Source: Muribaculaceae bacterium (GTDB taxonomy: Bacteria; Bacteroidota; Bacteroidia; Bacteroidales; Muribaculaceae). Taken from it: 42,160 nucleotides of DNA. The translations under genes were made by a program, and so were the position numbers. This document shows, piece by piece, positions 24,436 to 32,397 of the stretch; position 1 is the first letter of the stretch; each line of letters opens with the position of its first letter. The notes under the pieces are model-generated. The model was not told the origin of the DNA. It saw only the letters and a program-made list of their open reading frames with translations, and made no database searches. The stretch covers positions 1 through 42,160 of the forward strand of contig JAGBIJ010000044.1 in NCBI GenBank assembly GCA_017935045.1. The letters run 5' to 3'.

Positions 24436-25454
24436 TTATCTGAGTTATTGGCAGGTTTGCGGTTGAGAAGGGGAGTCAGGGCGTTGAGTCCCAAAAGGAC
24501 GGCCACGTAGGTCGCGCCGAGGACAAACAGCTGCATCTGCAGCGGAAACGCTCCGCGGAACCATCCTCCCGCTATGAAGCATATCAGAGCGCTCCACAGA
24601 CAACCCTGAGTAATGAGGCAGAGTGTACACCAGGCTTTGGCACGGTACTTCTGATACCATACGCTCCACAACGAGAACGGACAGCAGCAAGCATTGATGA
24701 GAGCCAGACAGGGCAGATACTGCGGAAAGACAAGCAGACAGCCCAGACTCACACTGAAATACGCCAATCCTACCTCGCTCCATCCGAACAGTCCGAAGAA
24801 GCTGGCCGCCTTGGTAGACAGTACGGTATGGCATCCGGTCCGGTCTATAAGCCCGCAGATGGAGTCGCCGCGTTCAGAATGTATATGGAGCGACTTGAGC
24901 ATCAGCTCGTAGGTTACATACAGGCCGGCTCCGAATATCAGTGTCAGCAGGACAGTAGTGGGATGGGCGTATATGCCGTCGGCCACGAACAGATAGGCGA
25001 ATACAAAGGCCACCGCGGCCATCAGCGCCCATCGTTTTGCCCGCTCGGCTATATCGAGGATTCTGTGTCTGCGGTATGCCGGCTCGGCGGAGTCAGGCGC
25101 CGGGTAGGCGGCAAGTATGATTCCCGACCATTTGCCGATGAAGTCGCAGGTATCCATCCGACACTTGCCCTCCCTGCCCGCTCTGTCTACGGTAACGCTG
25201 CCCGGAGTCTTGTCCGTCACTACGACAAACGTATCGTCCATCCCGGCCATAAACGGTACGGGCAGCAGGTCGAGGGCGGCTCTTTTGTCCGGCACGCTGA
25301 GGGCCTCGTTGGGTATGCCGTAGCTTTCGAGCAGCTTGGAGAGCCCGAACAGTGAGCGGAACGTCATCTGTCCGAATCTCTTGTCGCTGTAGCGCACGGT
25401 ATGAGGCACGCCCAAAGCGTCGAGGAAAGCGGTAAAAACGGTTGCCGGTCGCAT
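24432..25454 (-). CDS. Membrane protein: degenerate C39-like domain fused to VKOR
   Basis: Residues about 1-118 resemble the C39 peptidase fold (LSKLLESYGIP, LLPVPFMAGMDDTFVVV, VDRAG, IGKWSGIILAA), but there is no cysteine at the expected N-terminal catalytic position and the usual His of the 'HFVV' strand is Thr. It is therefore probably a binding, not cleaving, domain. Five or so membrane segments (from about 140) form a VKOR domain with a loop cysteine pair (SICGLIDRTGC) and the active-site WCTLC near residue 275. VKOR oxidises partner thiols using quinone. It follows a thioredoxin gene by 10 nt and overlaps the 41-aa peptide gene. Its job is likely oxidative folding linked to that peptide or to secreted proteins. 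Confidence 0.8.
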   Translation of the reverse strand: MRPATVFTAFLDALGVPHTVRYSDKRFGQMTFRSLFGLSKLLESYGIPNEALSVPDKRAALDLLPVPFMAGMDDTFVVVTDKTPGSVTVDRAGREGKCRMDTCDFIGKWSGIILAAYPAPDSAEPAYRRHRILDIAERAKRWALMAAVAFVFAYLFVADGIYAHPTTVLLTLIFGAGLYVTYELMLKSLHIHSERGDSICGLIDRTGCHTVLSTKAASFFGLFGWSEVGLAYFSVSLGCLLVFPQYLPCLALINACCCPFSLWSVWYQKYRAKAWCTLCLITQGCLWSALICFIAGGWFRGAFPLQMQLFVLGATYVAVLLGLNALTPLLNRKPANNSDK

Positions 25455-25464
25455 GGCTCGGATA

Positions 25465-25764
25465 TCAGCTTATGAATTGCTCGATTTTCTGAAGCAGGAC
25501 ATTGCCGTCTATCTCGCCGCTATAGCGCCATACCTGGCGTCCGTCGCGGTATACGATGAAAGTGGGGGTAGAGTTGACACCCTCCTTTTCGGCAGCCTCG
25601 CTGTTCTTGTCGATGTCGAGCTGATATATGTCGGCCGACGTGCCGAGAAGTTCCCGTATCTGATCGATTACCGGCATCATTTTCTGGCAATGGGGGCACC
25701 AGGTGGCGTAAAACTCTATCATTACGGTGGGAGAGGATGAGATGAGGTCATTATAAGTGGACAT
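25465..25764 (-). CDS. Thioredoxin-family protein
   Basis: This 99-residue protein is a complete thioredoxin fold with active site WCPHC (about residues 22-26), the cis-proline turn STPTF and the usual C-terminal helix. No signal peptide is seen, so it should be cytoplasmic, which is notable next to an oxidising VKOR; a CPHC site tends to favour oxidase-like chemistry. It is the first gene of the three-gene unit and starts 133 bp from the divergent pdxA. Confidence 0.9.
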   Translation of the reverse strand: MSTYNDLISSSPTVMIEFYATWCPHCQKMMPVIDQIRELLGTSADIYQLDIDKNSEAAEKEGVNSTPTFIVYRDGRQVWRYSGEIDGNVLLQKIEQFIS

Positions 25765-25844
25765 AGTATAATTAAGTTGGGTTTTGCAATTACAACGCGC
25801 TGCCGAGGCATGCGGTTCATTGGGACGCAGCCCTCACGCAATAA

Positions 25845-25876
25845 TTTGGTCGTATCGGCTTTTTTTGCTAATTTCG
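25845..25876 (+). promoter_or_regulatory. Promoter of the pdxA-inositol lipid operon
   Basis: TTTG (25845-25848) is followed after 20 bases by TAATTTCG (25869-25876), one base away from TAnnTTTG. The start would be near 25882-25885, leaving a short leader to the pdxA ATG at 25898. It sits in the 133-bp gap that also holds the promoter of the divergent thioredoxin gene. Confidence 0.65.
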
Positions 25877-25897
25877 CGTTACCTTATATAACGCATC

Positions 25898-27022
25898 ATG
25901 AGCAAAGAACAGAAAATAAGGGTCGGCATCACTCACGGCGACGTGAATGGTATCGGCTACGAGGTCATCTTCAAGGCTGTGGCCGACGAAGCGTTTACCG
26001 AGTTGTGTACTCCGGTAATATTCGGCTCGTCGCGTGTGGCCAACCACTGGCGCAAGACGTGCGGACTTGAGGATGTACGCTACAATGTCGTGGACAGTGC
26101 CCGGGAGGCACGCGACGGAGAAGTGAATCTGGTAAATATCACATCTGAGGAAATCAAGCTGGACTGCGGCATGCCTACGGAGCAGAGCGGCAAAGCCGCG
26201 TGGCTGGCTCTGGACAAATGTGTGGAGGCTTTCCGCAACCGTGAAATAGATGTCATAGTCACGGCTCCCATCAACAAGGAGGCGATGAAGATGGCAGGCT
26301 TCCCCTATCCGGGTCATACGGAATATTTCGAGCATGAACTGGGCAATGACTTCAAGGCTACGATGATGCTCATGTGCGAGGCTCCGCAGTTGCGAGTCGC
26401 CCTGGTTACGGCCCACATGCCGCTTGAAGATGTGGCGAAAGCCGTCACTGCAGAAGCCATAGTGGAGAAGCTGCGCTCGCTGCACAATACTCTGCGCAAG
26501 GATTTCGCTGTAGAGAGGCCGAAGATAGCCGTCCTGTCACTCAATCCTCACGCCGGAGACGGCGGAGCCCTCGGCAACGAGGAGCAAACTATCATAACTC
26601 CGGCCATAGATGAGGCTTGCGGACGCAAGATAATGGCTTTCGGCCCGTATGCCGCCGACGGCTTTTTCGGGTCGGGCAAGTACGCACGGTTTGACGCCGT
26701 GCTGGCCATGTACCATGATCAGGGACTGACCCCGTTCAAAGTGCTGGCCATGGAAAACGGAGTGAATTTCACATCGGGCATCCCGGTGGTGCGCACCTCG
26801 CCGGATCATGGCACCGGCTACGATATAGCCGGGCAAGGGGTGGCCGATCCCGGCTCGATGCGTCAGGCCATCTACTCGGCGATTGACATTTTGCGGCGTA
26901 GGTTGCAGTACATACGCGCCAAGGCCAATCCTCTGAAAAAACAGTATGTGGACCGCAGCGGCGATCGGGAGGTGCTTGACTTAACCAAGACTGACGATAC
27001 GCCGGACGAAATATTATTATAA
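25898..27022 (+). CDS. pdxA: 4-hydroxythreonine-4-phosphate dehydrogenase
   Basis: Oxidises 4-phosphohydroxy-L-threonine in pyridoxal phosphate synthesis. The 374-residue protein contains the family's start (VGITHGDVNGIGYEV), the metal-binding histidines in TAHMPLED, YHDQGLTPFK and SPDHGTGYD, and the C-terminal GMRQAI-like helix. PdxA relatives also serve four-carbon acid catabolism, so the substrate is not certain. The stop (27020-27022) is one base before the nucleotidyltransferase ATG, so it is co-transcribed with the inositol-lipid genes; the link to inositol is unexplained. Confidence 0.93.
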   Translation: MSKEQKIRVGITHGDVNGIGYEVIFKAVADEAFTELCTPVIFGSSRVANHWRKTCGLEDVRYNVVDSAREARDGEVNLVNITSEEIKLDCGMPTEQSGKAAWLALDKCVEAFRNREIDVIVTAPINKEAMKMAGFPYPGHTEYFEHELGNDFKATMMLMCEAPQLRVALVTAHMPLEDVAKAVTAEAIVEKLRSLHNTLRKDFAVERPKIAVLSLNPHAGDGGALGNEEQTIITPAIDEACGRKIMAFGPYAADGFFGSGKYARFDAVLAMYHDQGLTPFKVLAMENGVNFTSGIPVVRTSPDHGTGYDIAGQGVADPGSMRQAIYSAIDILRRRLQYIRAKANPLKKQYVDRSGDREVLDLTKTDDTPDEILL

Positions 27023-27023
27023 A

Positions 27024-27746
27024 ATGCACTACGGAATTATAGCGGCGGGCGAGGGCTCGCGTCTGGTACAGGAAGGGGTGGCGCTGCCCAAGCCTCTGGT
27101 GGAGCTGCAGGGCACGCCCATGATTGAGCGATTGATACGCATCTTTATAGATAACGACGCCGAAACGGTAGCGGTAATAGTCAACGAACAGATGACGCAG
27201 GTGCGCGAGTTCCTTGAGCGTCTCGCTCCGCAGCTGCCCGTGCCTCTGCGACTTAAGGTCAAGAGTACACCCAGCTCGATGCACTCGTTTCATGAGCTGA
27301 GCGCCCTGATGCCGGCCGAGGGAAAATTTGTACTGACTACGGTAGACACTATTTTCAGACCGGCGGAATTTGCCGGCTATGCCCGCGCGTTCGCTCAGGC
27401 GCCAGCCGGCATTGACGGCCTTATGCCTATGACCGCTTTCATCGATGACGAGAAGCCCCTGTATATTGATGTGGACGGGCAGAATATGATTACAGCTTTC
27501 CTTGACAGGCCCGGCGACGGCACGCGCTTCGTGTCAGGAGGAATCTATGGCCTTACGCCTGCGGCTTTCCGGGTACTCGACGACTGCATGGCGCGCGGTG
27601 TGAGCCGCATGCGCAATTTTCAGCGCGAGATGTTAGGCGCAGGGCTCAGGCTGAAAGGCTACGAGTTTGAGAAAATCGTGGATGTGGACCACGCGGAAGA
27701 TATAGCTACGGCCGAGGCTTTCCTCTCGGCCGGAGCGAACGATTGA
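27024..27746 (+). CDS. Nucleotidyltransferase (sugar-nucleotide / inositol-P type)
   Basis: The 240-residue protein has the NTP-transferase Rossmann-like start (IIAAGEGSRL, KPLVELQGTPMIERL) and the metal-binding Asp of TTVDTIF (near residue 105). It resembles the nucleotidyltransferase in the Bacteroides inositol-lipid cluster (next to the PIP synthase and inositol-phosphate synthase genes). Related enzymes activate sugar or polyol phosphates as CDP/UDP derivatives, including CTP:inositol-1-phosphate cytidylyltransferases. It starts one base after pdxA and ends 15 nt before the ATP-grasp gene. The substrate here is inferred from context only. Confidence 0.8.
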   Translation: MHYGIIAAGEGSRLVQEGVALPKPLVELQGTPMIERLIRIFIDNDAETVAVIVNEQMTQVREFLERLAPQLPVPLRLKVKSTPSSMHSFHELSALMPAEGKFVLTTVDTIFRPAEFAGYARAFAQAPAGIDGLMPMTAFIDDEKPLYIDVDGQNMITAFLDRPGDGTRFVSGGIYGLTPAAFRVLDDCMARGVSRMRNFQREMLGAGLRLKGYEFEKIVDVDHAEDIATAEAFLSAGAND

Positions 27747-27761
27747 AATATTATATTGGAA

Positions 27762-28643
27762 ATGGCTGAAAAGAAAATAGCGGGAGTAATGCGTGCCGGC
27801 GCTTATTCTCCGAACCATATCGGCAATGATGCCGCGATATTCAACGCCACGGCCGAGCAGTTGCGCAAGCGCGGCTATGTGGTAAATGTATATAATGAAG
27901 AGCAATTCCGTCATGGCACGATGGACGAGGACATAATAGTCAACATGTGTCGTGAGGCGGCTTCCATCGGTAAGCTGCAGCGCCTTGAGGACGAGGGAAA
28001 ACTCGTAATCAACAGCGGATACGGTATAGAAAACTGCACGCGCGAACGCATGACCAGACTTCTGCTTGCCAATGGCATACCCTACCCGGAGAGTCTGATA
28101 GTGAATACCAACGAGGCTGTGATACCGGAGCTGAAGCGTGCCGGCTTTACCTCTTGCTGGATAAAAAGGGGCGATTTTCACGCCATGCACAAGGAGGACG
28201 TGAGCTACTGCCGTCATGCGGAGGAGGCTCAGGATGTGCTTCAGGAATATTTCTACCGAGGCATAAAGCGCGCCGTCATCAACCGTCATCTGACCGGCGA
28301 TCTGATAAAGTTCTACGGTATAGCCGGCAGTGAGTTCTTCTATTGGTTCTATCCTTTCGATGCAGGCCACAGCAAATACGGTTACGAGGAGGTCAACGGC
28401 AAGAGCCGCGGCCTCAGATTCTCGGAGGAATACCTGCACGAGATATGCCAGAAAGCAGCCGAAGTCACAGGAGTGACAGTCTACGGCGGCGACGCCATAG
28501 TGGATGCCGACGGTTCGATACGCATCATAGACTGGAACGACTGGCCGAGTTTCGCCCCCTGCCGCAATGAGGCGGCGCCTTATATAGCCAAGTGTATCAT
28601 CAACTTAATCAAAGCTCGCTACAGGAATGACAAAAGAAAGTAA
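27762..28643 (+). CDS. ATP-grasp-like enzyme of the inositol-lipid cluster
   Basis: This 293-residue protein shows ATP-grasp features: SCWIKRGDFHAM (a Lys-containing strand near 130), IKRAVINRHLTGDLIKFYG, and the metal-binding end DGSIRIIDWNDWPSF near residues 250-264. RimK-like ligases of this fold join an amino acid or acid to a substrate using ATP. ATG 27762 is preferred; the TTG two codons upstream (27756) is weaker. Its end overlaps the PIP synthase gene by 17 nt. It is not among the five genes I recall for the B. thetaiotaomicron cluster, so it may add an extra modification to the lipid head group or act in its regulation. The substrate is unknown. Confidence 0.7.
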   Translation: MAEKKIAGVMRAGAYSPNHIGNDAAIFNATAEQLRKRGYVVNVYNEEQFRHGTMDEDIIVNMCREAASIGKLQRLEDEGKLVINSGYGIENCTRERMTRLLLANGIPYPESLIVNTNEAVIPELKRAGFTSCWIKRGDFHAMHKEDVSYCRHAEEAQDVLQEYFYRGIKRAVINRHLTGDLIKFYGIAGSEFFYWFYPFDAGHSKYGYEEVNGKSRGLRFSEEYLHEICQKAAEVTGVTVYGGDAIVDADGSIRIIDWNDWPSFAPCRNEAAPYIAKCIINLIKARYRNDKRK

Positions 28644-29580
28644 ATGGGCTGAGTATAAGGCCGAATACCGCGCTTCACTGAAGTCGTCGGATACGGAGGA
28701 ATGGTTCGACCTGATATTCTACCGTCCGATAGGCTTTGCCTGGGCCTTGTTGTGCCGCAAGTTGGGCATTACTCCGAATACCGTGACCATAGCCTCTATC
28801 TTCATAGGTATAGCCGCCGGTATTATGTTTTATTATAACTCGGTGTGGATAAATGTTGTAGGTATGCTGTTGCTTATGTGGGCCAATTCGTTTGACTCCG
28901 CCGACGGCCAGCTGGCGCGTATGACAAAGCAGTATTCGCGTATCGGGCGAATACTGGATGGTGTGAGCGGAGATTTCTGGTTTATCTCCATATATGTATG
29001 TATCTGTCTGCGCGAAACGGTCACTTCTGAGTTCTTCATGTCCTGGCCAGAGGTCATCTGGATAATAGCCGTGGCCGCTGGCGCATGCCACTCGCTGCAG
29101 GCCGCGCAGGCTGACTATTACAGGCAATTCCATCTCTTTTTCGTAAATGGCAAAGAGGGTTCCGAGCTTGATTCATCGTCGCCGCTTAAAGAAAAATATG
29201 CTTCGTTGAGCTGGAGCCGCGACTTCATGCAGAAACTGACCATGATGTTTTATATCAACTACACCCGGTCGCAGGAGAAGCGTACACCGGCCATGCAGGC
29301 GTTGCGGCGCGAGTTGCGCGCGCGTTTCGGCGATGGCGAGATTTCGCCAGCGTTCAGGGCTGATTTCCGCAAGGCGTCGCTGCCGCTGATGAAGTACACC
29401 AATATGCTGTCGTTCAATACCCGGTGCTTCGCTCTGTTCGCATCGCTGTTCGTACGCATGCCCTGGCTATATTTCGCGTTTGAACTGACCGTGCTGAATA
29501 TCATGCTTATATATATGGTGGGACGCCACGAGCGTATCTGCAAACGTTTTACAATGGAGCTTAAAGATGGAAAGTACTGA
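28627..29580 (+). CDS. CDP-alcohol phosphatidyltransferase, likely phosphatidylinositol-phosphate synthase
   Basis: An integral membrane protein of 317 residues that would join CDP-diacylglycerol to inositol-1-phosphate. The signature begins at D90 (D90-x2-D93-G94-x2-A97-R98, then G107 and D111), and the last Asp is at D116, four residues rather than the usual three after D111. Five to six membrane segments surround it. Together with the inositol-phosphate synthase gene downstream and the NTP-transferase upstream it matches the Bacteroides inositol-lipid cluster, hence the PIP synthase call. It overlaps the HAD gene by 14 nt and the ATP-grasp gene by 17 nt, so the three are translationally linked. 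Another CDP-alcohol substrate is possible. Confidence 0.8.
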   Translation: MTKESKWAEYKAEYRASLKSSDTEEWFDLIFYRPIGFAWALLCRKLGITPNTVTIASIFIGIAAGIMFYYNSVWINVVGMLLLMWANSFDSADGQLARMTKQYSRIGRILDGVSGDFWFISIYVCICLRETVTSEFFMSWPEVIWIIAVAAGACHSLQAAQADYYRQFHLFFVNGKEGSELDSSSPLKEKYASLSWSRDFMQKLTMMFYINYTRSQEKRTPAMQALRRELRARFGDGEISPAFRADFRKASLPLMKYTNMLSFNTRCFALFASLFVRMPWLYFAFELTVLNIMLIYMVGRHERICKRFTMELKDGKY

Positions 29581-30298
29581 TTACCGCGACATAAAAGGAA
29601 TAATCTTCGATTACGGAGGCACTATCGACTCACATGGCGACCACTGGAGCGAGGTAATATGGAAAGCGTGGCAGGAAGCCGGCGTGCCGGCTGAGAAGGA
29701 TACCTTCCGTGAGGCCTACGTCTATGCCGAGCGCGAGCTGGCTCGGGTGCGCCACATACTTCCCCACCACAATTTCTACGACCTGCTGCTGATAAAGATG
29801 CGCATAGAGCTGGGTTGGCTCGTGGGTAAAGGCGAGCTCGACCCGGATGTCGTGGAGGAACTGGCGCTGAAGACCGCGGCGCATTGCTATCAGGCCGCAC
29901 GCAGCTGCGTTGAGGAGGCCAAGCCGGTGCTTGACCGGCTCCAGAGCCGCTATCCTCTTGTGCTTGTGAGCAATTTCTATGGCAATGTGCAGGCTGTGCT
30001 TGAGGACTTCGGGCTGCTTCATTATTTCCGCGAAATCGTGGAAAGCGCCGTAGTCGGCGTGCGTAAACCCGATCCCGCCATTTTCGCTCTTGGTGTCAAG
30101 GCGTTGGGTCTGCCTGCTGATAATGTCCTTGTAGTCGGAGACAGTCTGCGCAAGGATATACTTCCCGCAGAGAGTCTTGGCTGCAAGGTTATGTGGCTTA
30201 AAGGCAAAGGTTGGACTGCCGAAGAAGACGCTCAGGAGCATCCGGCTGTCATATCGGGTCTGGATGATGTTTTGGAGTTGCTTACCCCGATTAACTAA
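29567..30298 (+). CDS. HAD-family hydrolase, possible PIP phosphatase
   Basis: The 243-residue protein has motif I IIFDYGGTID (about 12-21), motif II LVSNF (near 132-136), the motif III lysine in VRKPDP (near 160-165) and motif IV VVGDSLRKDI (near 184-193). Motif I has Asp at the nucleophile position but Gly, not Asp, two residues later. That change is known in some HAD subfamilies, where acid/base help is altered, so activity is uncertain. In B. thetaiotaomicron the PIP-dephosphorylating step is assigned to a PgpA-like protein; here a HAD enzyme stands in that position. It starts inside the PIP synthase gene. Confidence 0.75.
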   Translation: MESTDYRDIKGIIFDYGGTIDSHGDHWSEVIWKAWQEAGVPAEKDTFREAYVYAERELARVRHILPHHNFYDLLLIKMRIELGWLVGKGELDPDVVEELALKTAAHCYQAARSCVEEAKPVLDRLQSRYPLVLVSNFYGNVQAVLEDFGLLHYFREIVESAVVGVRKPDPAIFALGVKALGLPADNVLVVGDSLRKDILPAESLGCKVMWLKGKGWTAEEDAQEHPAVISGLDDVLELLTPIN

Positions 30299-30530
30299 AT
30301 TTAACAATTAATCAACTTCATAATCTAGATTTAATATAATTTTTCCAAATACAGACTCTATTAACATTATTTTAGAATTAACCCCCTAAAGTTTTTTCAA
30401 AAAGTCTTTTCTATTTGCAAAATTCGCTCTAATTTTACGCCGAATTTCGTAAAGCACCCGGCGACTCAGTTCGTCTGGTGCGGGCGTAAGTCAGAAAATA
30501 TAAACATCTACATAAAAACTAAAAGCAATT
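30299..30530 (+). promoter_or_regulatory. Leader with possible promoter and fold before inositol-phosphate synthase
   Basis: A -7-like TAATTTTA lies at 30430-30437, with only a weak TTTT/TTTC -33 match. TACGCC (30436-30441) can pair with GGCGTA (30483-30488), and GCACC (30464-30468) with GGTGC (30477-30481), a nested fold. The synthase ATG follows at 30531. Because the outer stem would start inside the -7 element, either the promoter or the fold may be wrong. No other gene is seen in this 232-base gap. Confidence 0.35.
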
Positions 30531-31859
30531 ATGGCAGAAAAAGTAGCTGAGAAGCCCAATGGTAAATTAGGTGTTCTCATTGTCGGTAACGGCGCAGTCG
30601 CTACCACTTTCATGACCGGTGTGCTGATGGTGCGCAAAGGTCTCGCTAAACCCGTCGGATCTATGACTCAGTACGACAAGATTCGTGTGGGCCGTGGCAA
30701 AGATAAAAAATACCTTCATTATAAAGACATAGTGCCTTTGGCAGATCTGAACGACATAGTGTTCGGCTGCTGGGACGTTTATCCGGCCAACGCATACGAG
30801 GCTGCCATCAACGCCGAAGTACTGAAGGAGAAGGATATCGAACCCGTAAAGGAGGAGCTCGTGGCCATCAAGCCCATGAAAGCCGCTTTCGACAAGAATT
30901 ATGCGAAGCGTCTGGAAGGAGACAACACAATGGGCGACATTACCCGCTGGGAGATGGTGGAGCGTCTGCGTGAGGATATCCGCAACTTCAAGAAGGAGAC
31001 TGGCGTAGAGCGCGTTGTAGTGCTTTGGGCTGCCTCGACTGAGGTTTACGTTCCGGTAAACAAGGATGTACACTATAACTTGGCTGACCTTGAGAAAGCC
31101 ATGAAGGCTGATGACCGCGAGAACATCGCCCCCTCCATGTGCTACGCTTACGCCGCTCTCAAGGAGGGATGCCCCTTCATCATGGGCGCTCCCAACACAA
31201 CTGTCGACATCCCTGCTATGTGGGAGCTGGCCGAGCAGACCAAGCTGCCTATCGCCGGCAAAGACTTCAAGACTGGCCAGACATTGGTAAAATCAGGCTT
31301 CGCCCCCATTATCGGCACCCGTTGCCTGGGTCTGAACGGCTGGTTCTCCACCAATATTCTGGGTAACCGCGACGGCCTCGTGCTTGACGAACCCGCCAAC
31401 TTCCGTACCAAAGAGGTCAGCAAGCTCTCCACACTGGAGTCTATCCTGGTGCCCGAGAATCAGCCCGACCTGTATGGCCACGGCAATGACGAGGATACCC
31501 AGTACTATCACAAAGTGCGTATCAACTACTATCCTCCCCGCAACGACAACAAGGAGGGCTGGGACAATATCGACATATTCGGCTGGATGGGCTATCCGAT
31601 GCAGATCAAGATTAATTTCCTCTGCCGCGACTCCATTCTGGCAGCTCCTCTGTGTTTGGACCTGGTGCTCCTGAGCGACCTCGCCGCCCGCGCCGGCCGT
31701 TACGGCACTCAGCGCTTCCTGAGCTTCTTCCTCAAGAGCCCGCAGCATGACTACACTCAGGACGAGGTGCCTGTAAACCACCTGTTCCAGCAGTATGTAA
31801 TGCTGAAAAATGCCATCCGTGAGATGGGCGGTTACGAGGCAGACGAAGAAATCGATTGA
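30531..31859 (+). CDS. ino1: myo-Inositol-1-phosphate synthase
   Basis: Turns glucose-6-phosphate into inositol-1-phosphate using NAD. The 442-residue protein has the glycine-rich NAD site VGNGAVATTFMTG (about 18-30) and the conserved core KDFKTGQT, SGFAPIIGTRCLGL and LGNRDG near residues 240-290. It supplies the inositol phosphate used by the PIP synthase two genes upstream. A 232-bp gap and its own leader suggest separate expression from the pdxA operon, and a strong terminator follows the stop. Confidence 0.95.
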   Translation: MAEKVAEKPNGKLGVLIVGNGAVATTFMTGVLMVRKGLAKPVGSMTQYDKIRVGRGKDKKYLHYKDIVPLADLNDIVFGCWDVYPANAYEAAINAEVLKEKDIEPVKEELVAIKPMKAAFDKNYAKRLEGDNTMGDITRWEMVERLREDIRNFKKETGVERVVVLWAASTEVYVPVNKDVHYNLADLEKAMKADDRENIAPSMCYAYAALKEGCPFIMGAPNTTVDIPAMWELAEQTKLPIAGKDFKTGQTLVKSGFAPIIGTRCLGLNGWFSTNILGNRDGLVLDEPANFRTKEVSKLSTLESILVPENQPDLYGHGNDEDTQYYHKVRINYYPPRNDNKEGWDNIDIFGWMGYPMQIKINFLCRDSILAAPLCLDLVLLSDLAARAGRYGTQRFLSFFLKSPQHDYTQDEVPVNHLFQQYVMLKNAIREMGGYEADEEID

Positions 31860-31879
31860 TTCGGCAACCATAAAGCATA

Positions 31880-31914
31880 ACAGGGGCGCTCCGCAGGGGC
31901 GCCTCTGTTTTTTG
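31880..31914 (+). terminator. Intrinsic terminator after ino1
   Basis: ACAGGGGCGC (31880-31889) pairs with GCGCCTCTGT (31899-31908) with one G-U pair, followed by a run of six Ts (31908-31913). It ends the inositol-phosphate synthase transcript. Beyond it an imperfect duplication of GTCAGGCAGG (about 31914 and 31931) is the only other feature before the next promoter. Confidence 0.85.
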
Positions 31915-31999
31915 TCAGGCAGGTCTGCGGTGTCAGGCAGGCCAGACTGCGGTTTTTGGATTATTTAACGGTATTTTTTTTGATTGGCAGCTGGCAGCC

Positions 32000-32030
32000 T
32001 TGGGGATTTGCGTATTTTTAGTTAATTTTG
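32000..32030 (+). promoter_or_regulatory. Promoter of the divIC-coaX-lptC operon
   Basis: TAATTTTG at 32023-32030 is a full -7 match. TTGG at 32000-32003, 19 bases upstream, is a fair -33 element. The start near 32036-32038 gives a leader of about 35 nt to ATG 32073. Confidence 0.65.
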
Positions 32031-32072
32031 CAGACTTGAAAGAGTGCCCGCAGAGGGCGGCTTTCTTATCCG

Positions 32073-32381
32073 ATGGGAAGAAAAATTAACAGATTCAGTT
32101 ACTGGCTGCGCAGACAGTCTCATTTTCCGGTGCTTCTGGTAGGCGCCGGCATAGTCTTGTTGCTCTTTTTCAACGAGGAGACGAGTGTGGCGCGTACCCG
32201 CCAGTATGACAGCGAGATAACTGAGCTGAAAGCGCAAATCAAGGTGGCGCGCGATTCAGCGGAATTCTACCGCAACGCCCGGCGTACGCTTATGACGGAC
32301 GCTGAGGACCTTGAGACTGTAGCGCGTGAGAATTACAACATGCAGCGTCCGACTGAAGATGTCTATATAGTGACGGATTGA
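32073..32381 (+). CDS. DivIC/FtsB-like septum formation protein
   Basis: A 102-residue bitopic membrane protein: short basic N terminus, one membrane segment (about 19-34), a coiled coil (about 42-80; ITELKAQI, YRNARRTLMT), and the family end LETVARENYNMQRPTEDVYIV. The 'YNMQRP' motif and length match FtsB/DivIC, which links FtsL and FtsQ in the divisome. It opens the operon after its own promoter. Confidence 0.85.
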   Translation: MGRKINRFSYWLRRQSHFPVLLVGAGIVLLLFFNEETSVARTRQYDSEITELKAQIKVARDSAEFYRNARRTLMTDAEDLETVARENYNMQRPTEDVYIVTD

Positions 32382-32397
32382 TAAAGAATAGAGGAAA

